Assembly (NCBI GenBank): GCA_004009845.1
Contig: RMBW01000035.1
Location: 62,001-126,000, forward strand
Origin: Davidsoniella eucalypti
Lineage: Eukaryota; Ascomycota; Sordariomycetes; Microascales; Ceratocystidaceae
Length of the DNA stretch: 64,000 bases
Reading direction: 5' to 3'
Position 1 is the stretch's first letter, and each line of letters begins with the position of its first letter. Position numbers and translations under genes: made by a program. The notes under the pieces were generated by a model. The model was given only the letters and a program-made list of their open reading frames with translations, made no database searches and was not told the DNA's origin. Below, piece by piece: positions 37,743-46,776 of this stretch.

Positions 37743-40700
37743 TTACATCCACCCCAACATCTCCAGGGTTCCACGGGTCTCGGAAGCACTTATACCAGCA
37801 ATTCCCAATGCTCGTGCCTGCGCGCCCCGACGAAGTTTCTGCAATCCAACCGCCAACTTCCAGCTCTCCTCCTCATCAACGACGACCAAGTAACGTTTTC
37901 CCTCTTGATCTCGGATCGTGGCTCGTAGGACGTGTAGGCCTTTGTTGCGCCAGTCGCCTGGCTGGCCAGAAGGCGAAGGGATCGTCACGTCCGCAAACTG
38001 CGTTTCACACATGCCCGCCATACAGCAGCCGTTACAGGCTTTTAGTAGCTCGGCAAGGTATGTATCGGCTTCCTCGCCTTGGAGCATCCGGGTGCCACCT
38101 CGCTCGGGTCTTATGCGTGAGCCGGCCATCTTGTGTAGCATGCTAGGTCCACCGGGTGCCGTGCCTGATGGAGTGGTGGCTGATGGGTGGATACAATGCT
38201 GAGGACACCAGATCTCCATATGCTTGATGGTCCAGGCCTTGATATCCCATTCGCGCTGCGGGACTCCACGGATATCGTCGTCGATGAATAAGCCTTCGGT
38301 GGTCATGCGTAGGACCAGGCCGTTGGTCACTAGTCCTTGGCCAGAGATAAGTTGAGTCGCAGGTACCTTGGAAAACTGGTTCATGAACATGTACACGGCA
38401 CGAATTCCAACCTTATCAGGATTTGGTGTCGAGTAATGACCTCGGAAAGCAGGCGGTGGCGTAGTGCGAGATGTAGACTGAGAAGGCGTCCAAGAACCAT
38501 CGGAAAGGTCGGAAATAGACTTCTTCCGCGGCGTAGATTTTTTAGGCTGGTCGTATGGCCGGTAAGAGTAGGCGTTATCATCACTGCCAACGGCAGAATG
38601 GGCTGAGGCCTGGTTTGGCTGCCTTGGTGGAATCTTGGTATGGCCAAACTCGGCACGGGGGTTGTATGGAGGAGGCGATTGTGTGAACGTGGGTGTGAAT
38701 TGTGACTGGGCTGGAGGCGGTGACTGGGCTGGAGGCGGTGGGGGAGATTCTGGAGCAGCGGGTGATGATACGGTAGATTTGGCGATGCTAGGCTTGCCAT
38801 TGGGCCAGATCTTGGTTTTCTCACCAACACTGGAGAAGGCATAACCACCAGAGCGGGCAGCATTTTTCTCTTCCTCCTTGCGTTCCTTCTCAGCGTTCTC
38901 TCGCTCAAGACGTTCTTTGAACTCACGTTCACGACGCTCACGATCTGAGATCTCTTTGAGCTTGGCCAACCGTTCTTGCTCCTCACGTTCCTTCTGTTCC
39001 TTCTCCTTCTCGATCCTTTCACGGGCTGCCTTCTCCTCGCGTTCGCGTTGCTCGCGCTCACGTTGTTCTCGGAGGCGGCGTTCGCGATCTTCACGATCTT
39101 TTGCAGCCTTTTCACTAATCTCGCGTCGCCGAGCCTCTTTCTCACGTTCCTCTCTCTCCTTGGCTTCTCGTTCACGAGCCTCGCGGACAACACGTTCTCG
39201 CTCCCGCTCACGAGCTTCGGCCTCTTTCTTGATACGATCGAGTGCTTCACGCTCACGGGCTTCGCGCAGAAGACGTTCAAGACGTTCTTTTTCACGCTTT
39301 TGGTTGGCTACGCGCTCACGCTTTTCTTGATCGAGGCGTTCACGGGCTACCCTCTCACGTTCAAGACGCTCAAGCTCGAGTCTTTCCTTGCGTTCGCGAA
39401 TCTCACGTTCCCTAGCCTCACGTTCGCGAGCCTCCTTCTCGCGCAGTTCTTGCAGACGCTTAGATGCTTGGTCTCGTCTGCGCTGTTCTTCTTCTTTAGC
39501 TTTACGCTCTTCCTCTTTCCTTCTAGTTTCCTCACGCGCTCGTTCCCAGGCATTCATCGGGTTGGAACGAGGTGCTGCCATAGGTGTTGGTGTTGGGGCT
39601 ACTGGGGTGGCCGTAGGAGGAGGTACAACAATAGGCGTAGTGACTGGTGGTGGTTGCTCGACGACTGGTTTGACATCGGGCGCAGGTACTGGAACTGATA
39701 CTGGAACTGGTACTGGTGCTGGTACATGCGTAGGAGTTGGTTGTGGTATTACAACAGGCTTAGGCACAGCTATCGGTTGTACAACAGGGGCTTCAGAAAC
39801 TACCGGGGTAGGTTTTGGTACCTTTTTTTTTACCTCGGCCTTTTCTGTGGCCTTGGTAGCATCCTTCTTTTTCTTCTTGAGAACAGGAAAGATTACCTCT
39901 GGAACCACATCTTCCAACGCGGGTTCAACCTTCGGTGCCGTCTTGACAACTTTTGGTTCGGGTACTGCATCTGATGTTGCAATCTTAGGCTTGGTGGTCT
40001 TGACAACTTTTTTAACCTTCTTGACTTTTGGAGGCTCTGGTATCAACTCTGGTTCAATATCGGACTCAGAATCATACATTGCGTCGTGCTGAAAATCGTC
40101 AAGATTTGGGCAGGCTTCAGAGTCGCTCGCAGGTTGGGGCTCCTGAATTTTAACAGCCTTGACCTTTTTCGCCTTGACAACTTTGGCCCTTTTGACAGTA
40201 GACTTCAGTATCGGGACTAATTCTGGTTCATCTATATACGGTTCCGGCTCAGGCTCCGGGTCCGACTCTGGTGGTGGGGGAGGAGCAGGTTTAGCGACCT
40301 TCTTGACCTTCTTGACTTTAGGCGGTTCTGGAACATCGGCCTTATCAATTTTATCAACCTTGACAGGCTTCTCAATCTTTTCAGACTTGTCAGTCTTGGA
40401 AGACTTCTTCGCCGGCTTCAGCTCCGCCTTAGTGACAGTAGGAGATTGTGCTTTAACTTCAGTCTTGATAGTAGGCTTTGATGCCACCTTTGGATTCGAA
40501 GGTTTGACTGGTGACTTAGATGCCGTGCGAGAGTGTGTCTTGGGCTTGGCAGCAAACTCCACATCCAGGTCAATCTCGAAATCGAACTCAGGCTCTTTGG
40601 TGCCCTTTTTCCTTAAGGGGGGCGTAGACTTGACTAAAGGAGACTCGGGAACGGATTCGACATGCGGGTTCAGGTGGCGTAGGGGCGGCTCAAAAACAGG

Positions 40701-41546
40701 AGTAGCAACCTTGGTAGTTCTTGAAGAGCGTGTTGGAGTCGAGGGGTCGTTTGTGCGTTCCGGGGATATGGTGACAGTTGGTTTCTTGCGCTTCGGAGAA
40801 GGAAAAATTGGCTGTGGAGGAGGTGAGGGCCACTTTCTAGGCGGGCTCGGTTCCTTTGGCGGCGGAGTAGGCTTTCGTGGTGGAGGAGTAGGCTTTCGTG
40901 GTGGAGGAGTTGGCTCTCTCGGAGGAGGAGGTGGAGGAGGTGGTGGAGGAGTAGGTTCCCGCGGCGGCGGCGGCGGCGGCGTTGGGTCTCGAGGAGGCGG
41001 AGTTGGGGTACTTGGGCGATGGTATTGCTCGTAGCTGGCACTAGGTGGAGGTGGGTAGTCACTGTAGTGCTCTTGCTCTTGTGGCTGAGAGTAGAACTCA
41101 TCCTGGTATTGGTCGGAGTGTGAATTCGGCGTATGATTAGTGTCGGGGCCACCTGATGTCGGATGGCTATAGGCTCCATCCATCTGTGGCTTTGCGTTAA
41201 ACGAGCCACTTTGCAATCGGCCAACGTACCAAGAACCAGCACCAACTGCAATGATTCCTAGCGACATGGCAATGTTGATGAGAACATGTGATCCACCGAA
41301 CCATTGTTGTATGACAGGGCCCAGAGTTTGAAAGCCGGCCACAGCAATGAGAGCGCAGGCAAAGCCTGCCGCAAAGCTATTCATGTTTGGACTTAGTGAT
41401 GGAAGATATAGAAAACCCGATCCCGCAGAATGCGGCGGGATGACAAATATATCGTAGCTTCCAGGGGGGAGCCCAGTACCAGTATTTCCAGCTGTAGTTC
41501 GAGGATTGGCGCCGTGTTGTGGAGGGGGCGGCGGTGGCCCGCTCAT
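37743..41546 (-). CDS. Membrane-anchored proline-rich coiled-coil protein
   Basis: Uncharacterised 1267-residue protein in one uninterrupted exon with a true ATG. Order of parts: a proline/glycine-rich start; two hydrophobic segments at about 57-79 and 88-108 with a short turn; a proline-rich region (about 150-260) with runs of PPPPPP and repeated TPPPRKP; a lysine/proline/valine-rich stretch (about 390-610) holding copies of PPKVKKVKKV; more proline-rich sequence; a charged Arg/Glu/Lys region of over 200 residues (about 690-915) that should form a long coiled coil or single alpha helix; a disordered linker; and a globular C-terminal domain from about 1040. The first membrane pair suggests an organelle- or ER-membrane hairpin with a long cytosolic rod, perhaps a tether or scaffold. 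That role is inference. The stop codon lies inside a perfect GTAAGT, so a further 3' exon cannot be excluded. Confidence 0.85.
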   Translation of the reverse strand: MSGPPPPPPQHGANPRTTAGNTGTGLPPGSYDIFVIPPHSAGSGFLYLPSLSPNMNSFAAGFACALIAVAGFQTLGPVIQQWFGGSHVLINIAMSLGIIAVGAGSWYVGRLQSGSFNAKPQMDGAYSHPTSGGPDTNHTPNSHSDQYQDEFYSQPQEQEHYSDYPPPPSASYEQYHRPSTPTPPPRDPTPPPPPPREPTPPPPPPPPPPREPTPPPRKPTPPPRKPTPPPKEPSPPRKWPSPPPQPIFPSPKRKKPTVTISPERTNDPSTPTRSSRTTKVATPVFEPPLRHLNPHVESVPESPLVKSTPPLRKKGTKEPEFDFEIDLDVEFAAKPKTHSRTASKSPVKPSNPKVASKPTIKTEVKAQSPTVTKAELKPAKKSSKTDKSEKIEKPVKVDKIDKADVPEPPKVKKVKKVAKPAPPPPPESDPEPEPEPYIDEPELVPILKSTVKRAKVVKAKKVKAVKIQEPQPASDSEACPNLDDFQHDAMYDSESDIEPELIPEPPKVKKVKKVVKTTKPKIATSDAVPEPKVVKTAPKVEPALEDVVPEVIFPVLKKKKKDATKATEKAEVKKKVPKPTPVVSEAPVVQPIAVPKPVVIPQPTPTHVPAPVPVPVSVPVPAPDVKPVVEQPPPVTTPIVVPPPTATPVAPTPTPMAAPRSNPMNAWERAREETRRKEEERKAKEEEQRRRDQASKRLQELREKEAREREAREREIRERKERLELERLERERVARERLDQEKRERVANQKREKERLERLLREAREREALDRIKKEAEARERERERVVREAREREAKEREEREKEARRREISEKAAKDREDRERRLREQREREQREREEKAARERIEKEKEQKEREEQERLAKLKEISDRERREREFKERLERENAEKERKEEEKNAARSGGYAFSSVGEKTKIWPNGKPSIAKSTVSSPAAPESPPPPPAQSPPPAQSQFTPTFTQSPPPYNPRAEFGHTKIPPRQPNQASAHSAVGSDDNAYSYRPYDQPKKSTPRKKSISDLSDGSWTPSQSTSRTTPPPAFRGHYSTPNPDKVGIRAVYMFMNQFSKVPATQLISGQGLVTNGLVLRMTTEGLFIDDDIRGVPQREWDIKAWTIKHMEIWCPQHCIHPSATTPSGTAPGGPSMLHKMAGSRIRPERGGTRMLQGEEADTYLAELLKACNGCCMAGMCETQFADVTIPSPSGQPGDWRNKGLHVLRATIRDQEGKRYLVVVDEEESWKLAVGLQKLRRGAQARALGIAGISASETRGTLEMLGWM

Positions 41547-44500
41547 AGTCTAGGAGGCGGCAGAAGCAAGTAGCGGTTGATGTGCTTCTCGCTATATATG
41601 GTATAAAGAGATATATATAGAATGAACGGGGTGATGTTCAAGTTGAGGAAGCTCAAGGCGCACAACGGACGAGGAAGAGTGCTAGCTTCGGCTCAGCAGG
41701 TCCATCTGGATGACTTCGGCAGCGACTTATCGAATGGTTATGATGAATAGTCAATGAAGAAACTGGAAGTTCACCAATTGGCCAGCCTAGGCGCAAGTCG
41801 AGTTAAAGGGAGCCTGCCTCTGATAGCACAGTTGGTGACCAGTATCACAGACCGATATCGTTGGAGTGACCCAGAATGCGCAGTTGCCGGCAGTACAGCC
41901 TTTTGCTGACCAATAGTTGGGCCTATCTATATAGGTGATATTGCTATAGGCGAAATTGTACAGTGGATTGTCGATGGCGTTTGTTTGTCGCGCACAAGAT
42001 CTCGAAGCGATGCGATAGTGGGAATCTCAATAAAAATGAAGGTTTCCAAGTAGACTAGCCAGACGATTATCACGGATTTGCAGACAATGGACGCCCTTGC
42101 GGCACTCTGAAGTGCATAAACCAGAACAAAGGGACGGAAAGGGAGGGATAAGGCGCTTCCAGGAATGAAAACAGCAGGCGAATCCAGTGGAAAGAATGGC
42201 AACGCAGGGCGATATCGACGACGCTGGAAGAAGCACAAGAAGAATAAATATCTCGTTAGGTGGCCAAGCGAAGAGGATAGAAATGAAATCTCGGCTGCCT
42301 AGTTGTAGACACAGAAACGGCAACGACGAGAAAGTTCTTACGGGTAGACCACCTTTGTTCAAATCGAGCAACTGCCTGGGTCCATCTGTGTGTCTGTCTG
42401 TTCAAAATAACAAGACCCTGGCCGTCCCTTTGAATATTTTTTCTTCCTTCTGAGACGAGACAACAAGACTAGGATCCGTGTTGGTTATACTGCGTGGAGG
42501 AAGCTTTTTTTTTTTTGCTTTGTAGTTGTTTTCCCTCGATGCTACGCTTTCCCATGCTACAAATAGCTATGAATTTGTTTACTTGGCTTGAGCCCGAAAA
42601 TGGAAACAGGGGTAGATCGTCTGGGTGATGGGTGGTGGACTTTATTGCGTAGTTACCGGGTGTTAGTTTCTGTAGCCGCTTCCTAAACAGTGGCTTCCTA
42701 GGCAAGTGCCTATTGTGTGCATAGGGGAAGAAGGACGGTTTTATGTACCAGTGTGCCGATTCGTCTAGAAGCTCGTATGGCACCCAAAAGAAGAAGCAAA
42801 AAAGCAAGAAAATACGATTGTTTCCTGTGTTGTACGCCTCGCCTTTCCATAATAAGAGTCAAGTACGAAGCCAGATAAGCCTATAACGGAACCTTCCTAT
42901 CTCATATCCACCTCTACCTGTTTTGGCCGCCAATTATACCAGGTTGGTCCATATAATACCTAGTACGTGCCAATTGTCACCATCACGCTAGATGCTAGTA
43001 CAGATACATATAGAAAGAAGACCGCTAAAAGTACACAATACAGATACATAGCACCAGGCCATTGACAGCCTTCCATGCGTGGAATCGAAGCCTTGGTGTC
43101 CCTATCATATCATTGGTTCGTGCATCAGTTTTTCACATCCTCCTGTTTATCAATATTTGCTGACATCGCCACCTGGGCCGCGGGGCATTCTCTTTCTGCT
43201 CAGATTCCTCTTTGTCAACAAATCACCGCTAAAACAATATTCACTCTTCATCCCCTAGCAACTAAATCCATCCGGTTGCAAAGCTGCTGCATTTAGTTCG
43301 CATGCGAGTTTATCGGAAGGACAGACTCCTTAAGCGAGTAGCCAATTATATCAATTGGAGTCCTTTATCCATAGTTGATGGCTACTATCGAGACGTCCTT
43401 TTCTTCAATACTCAATTCTCCGCGACGAGAAAAATGAAGCAATTTAACCATCACAATTATGTCCTGTCTACAACGCCCTTGTCGTAGTAAAAGAAGCCCA
43501 CATCCATCATCACATTACTCATTAACCCAGGCAGGCAACTCGCCCATTCAGAGTGTCAAAAGTCACCCTGTAATATCGATAATTGAGCATTTGCGCACCT
43601 AGATGATGACTTGACGTCGCAATTCTCGATACTCAGTTGACTTTACGTTGTTCGAGCTTCATAGCGTCTCAAGTCACCCCAGTCTCTCACCTAAGCAAAC
43701 AACCTTTTTTGTTTCTATTATCACTCAACTCATTTTGTTATGGCGATCGTTTTAATGGCAAAGCATCCCAGCGGTTACATATATGTATATGCTACCCTGT
43801 TCTATATCATATGAATACACTATCAACTGGCTACTCACACCAGCCTCAGAAACATGACAACCGCTTTGGAATTATCTACCGGTTGCCTCTTCCAATTATG
43901 CAAGGAGCCAGTCCAGATGACACCCGTGATACTCCAAACCCATCGAGCTGTTTTGAAATCTCGTGGTTCAAGATCATAAACTCTAACAGGATTCTGTCAT
44001 CTCAACAACCTGTAGTTTTGGCACAACAATGTAGAAAAAGATAGATGCTCATGGTTGACCAGTTGCCTAAGCAACGGCCTTAGTAAAGCTTAGAGGCCCC
44101 ACTTTTCTAGTCTGCACTTTTCCATCCAAACCAAAAAAAAAAAAAAAAAAGAACCAAAAGCCCAGAGTCCCCGCGCCAAAAAAGTATCGTTGAGAATCTG
44201 ACGAGCATCGAGATATCAGATTTTTTGACATCTATAAGTGTCGTTGTGATATAGCCCTGTTCTCATTCTCTCGTATAGGATACTACCTGCCACTTTAGCC
44301 TCCCAGCCTCTCAACATGACCTCATGAACTGTGGTTCAAAGCAGGTCTAGCCTATATACATACATGTCTATCTATATTCTTACGCACCTACAATTATGAT
44401 AAGTGACACCGTTTACATGACTTAAATATATGAGTTATTATGTTTGCAAAAACGGATGTATTGATAGCTCAGTGTACATATGCCTAGGAAATAACTATGT

Positions 44501-45351
44501 AGTTGAGATGTCGGGATATTTACTGCGTGCTCATGTTGCTTGATAAGATCGTGTAAGTCGGCGCATTATATTACATAACCCTAACTGTGTATAATATCTA
44601 AAAAAAATTGTAACTATGTTGAGAAACCGTCATGCAATATTACTTCCGGTACAAGACAACGTAGCTAGCACAAAGAAAAAGGTACAACAACTCGAAAGTT
44701 AGACATGAAAGACATTAGCTCTAGTTATTGGCTGTCTTACGAGGAAAATATCCATGTTATTTGTGGAAGTATGAGTTCATGGACAAAAGGGCATACTCGG
44801 ATTATACTCTTATCACACAAATTGAGACTTTGGTCATACTGTAACACTACAACGGATATAGCTATTGGACCAAACATATGGTATTGATATGGGTGAACAA
44901 TATAAATATTAGTTACTAATTTAGGAGCATTAATATGTCCCAAACATATGATGAGGCCTTGAAAATGCCATCAACTATCAATACAAGGGGGCAGAGATAA
45001 AGCAGCAGACATGAAAAACAAAGTGATAACTTAAGAGGAAGCAGACAGGTTGCCACACCTTGTAAACCAAATGAAGATGTGAGTATAGGTCATAGGAAGA
45101 AAAACCTTCAGGGGTATGATGATAGTATGTGCAAAGGCAGGACTACATGATTCATAATAAGACAAAAGCAAGGCAAGAAAGGAAAGGTAAAAAGAAGAAA
45201 AAAAAACCGAACAAAGCTCTGGGAGGCCAAAGCAGAGCAACTAGCTCTCGTACTTGCACTTCCGAAAGAATATAAGAACAATAAATTACCAGTAAAGCTG
45301 AAAACAACTGGCTTGTGTTGAATCAACACATTACCCATGATCCTCGTAAAT
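41547..45351. other. Intergenic, no gene recognised
   Basis: Promoter of the leftward coiled-coil protein gene at the left end, then about 3.5 kb with only short frames lacking motifs (for example 41927-42238, 42027-42371 and 43637-44044). A short direct repeat, TACAGATACATA, occurs near 42999 and 43040. An A18 run lies at 44133-44150. I see no RNA gene. Confidence 0.5.
44133..44150. repeat. A18 homopolymer
   Basis: Eighteen A residues in intergenic DNA; exact length may vary with sequencing. Confidence 0.75.
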
Positions 45352-45657
45352 TTAGGTGCGTAGTATCAGGAATAAAGCCTGAACGCACCAGGAAAGCCCT
45401 CTAACAAGGCGCATGACAACCCCATAGAAGCTAAACAAAGCTCTCATGGTAAGCATGAGGTATCTTAGAACTAGTCCGATGACATTACGCATTAACGTCC
45501 GCATCGATGTTAAACGGCCAGGATTTAAAGATGCCATGACCGCCATAGCTGCTGCGTCTAATTCAGCGTCGTGTTGGTGTTCATCGTCATGATGATCGTC
45601 ATTATCGTCACTGTGACTTACGTCGTCGTCATGGCAATAATCACGATTAACGTTCAT
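45352..45657 (-). CDS. Small Asp/His-rich ORF with hydrophobic tail
   Basis: A 101-codon ATG-started frame only 30 bases beyond the stop of the Vam7-type gene, on the same strand and in the same reading frame. Residues 1-32 are dominated by Asp and His (for example DDNDDHHDDEHQHD), a composition that can bind divalent metals. Residues 45-100 are hydrophobic with spaced Arg and could form one or two membrane or amphipathic helices. The intervening stretch holds three in-frame stops. It may be a separate small gene, a 3' exon joined by a splice I cannot place, or chance low-complexity sequence in the 3' UTR. No family recognised. Confidence 0.25.
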   Translation of the reverse strand: MNVNRDYCHDDDVSHSDDNDDHHDDEHQHDAELDAAAMAVMASLNPGRLTSMRTLMRNVIGLVLRYLMLTMRALFSFYGVVMRLVRGLSWCVQALFLILRT

Positions 45658-45687
45658 CCGTCTAGTACTGTCATCACTGCCGGGAAG

Positions 45688-46776
45688 TCACGAAGCCATC
45701 TTCTTGATGCGGTTGCGTGCTACGCGCACTTTGCCCGAGACACGGTCGACGTCCTCATTAACACGGTCTAGCATCTCGACATGGCGCTCAACCTCATCTT
45801 TGATGGCCATACCCATATCCTTTTGCCGGCGAACGACAGCCGCTAGCTGGTTGATAGAGTCGTCCTGGCTCTTCATCATTTGCTGTTGTAGTTGTAATAC
45901 ACCACCGTTGTCAAGCTCGCGAGTTTGGTCAGTCTCGGGAATCGGCGCTCCAATGACACGGCCACTTCGTGGAGCAAGGGAGGAGCCTGCATGTCCAAAT
46001 AACGCTGCTTTATCAGACGCTGATGCGGTACCAGAGCGGGAGAGGGGAGCCATGGACGGAACAGTATTGCTCAGCTTTTCTAAGCCTTCTCGTTCGGTCT
46101 TGGCAGCCATAAGTAGATCTCGACGACGTCGTAGTTCGCCATCACCTAGCCGTCCGCGCTCTTGAATACCACGGAGACCTTCCGTCAGAGTGTTTAGCAA
46201 ATGATTTGCCTTGGACAATGCCCGTTTCGCACCCGTGCCTGCCTCAACCGCACCAGATGTATTGTTCGAATCAACTGCTGCGTCTCTTCGAGACAGGCAA
46301 TTACGGGCCTCTTGTAGACAAGACTTCATCTCTCTGTGCATATCCAACCAAGTCGTAGGATCCTGTGCACCAACACCCGCAGCGCTAACCATGCCGCCAG
46401 CGGAAACAGAAGAACTCGGTGCACTACTAGACGGCAAGTTGAGGAAAGTTCTCCACGCTGAAGTATCGCGCCATCTGCGATCAGGCGACTCGGCGATGGC
46501 GCGTAGGTATGCCTCCAGGGCTATACGACGGGCCTCGGTGAGTTCGGGAGATGAGACGGTAGAGCGGATCCATGATTTTGCGGGGAGAGGCTGGGGCGGC
46601 GCGGTGCCGACAGTTGAGGTCAAGGTAGAGTGGAGAGCGGCGAAATCAGAGTAGCGCTTCTGGACGACGAAGGAGCGCAAAGGTAAGCGTAAAGTAATGT
46701 TGTACAGAGTATAGGGCTTCGACTCAGGCGACACGACGATAGTCGACGGGATCGAGATTTCGGCGGGCGGTGCCAT
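45688..46776 (-). CDS. vam7: Vam7-type PX-domain Qc-SNARE
   Basis: Soluble vacuolar SNARE of homotypic vacuole fusion, 362 residues, one exon. I start at the ATG at 46776 because its context (ATCACCATGGC) is ideal and it leads directly into the PX domain. The PX domain (about 5-115) shows the phosphoinositide-binding RYSDF (41-45), the PLPAK loop (64-68) and the EARR..LEAYL helix. A middle helical region (about 140-250) follows. The C-terminal Qc-SNARE motif (about 300-358) ends without a membrane anchor, as in Vam7, which relies on PX binding to PI3P and on HOPS. Length is close to yeast Vam7. Oddity: the residue aligned with the zero-layer glutamine is His332 (VERHVEML). A short Asp/His-rich frame follows 30 bases downstream. 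Confidence 0.93.
   Translation of the reverse strand: MAPPAEISIPSTIVVSPESKPYTLYNITLRLPLRSFVVQKRYSDFAALHSTLTSTVGTAPPQPLPAKSWIRSTVSSPELTEARRIALEAYLRAIAESPDRRWRDTSAWRTFLNLPSSSAPSSSVSAGGMVSAAGVGAQDPTTWLDMHREMKSCLQEARNCLSRRDAAVDSNNTSGAVEAGTGAKRALSKANHLLNTLTEGLRGIQERGRLGDGELRRRRDLLMAAKTEREGLEKLSNTVPSMAPLSRSGTASASDKAALFGHAGSSLAPRSGRVIGAPIPETDQTRELDNGGVLQLQQQMMKSQDDSINQLAAVVRRQKDMGMAIKDEVERHVEMLDRVNEDVDRVSGKVRVARNRIKKMAS

Noticed and set aside
38878..39698. Long + strand frames rich in Ser/Arg or Leu/Phe
   Set aside because: They are mirror images of the Arg/Glu/Lys coiled-coil region of the - strand 1267-residue gene. Codon repetition there keeps all frames open.
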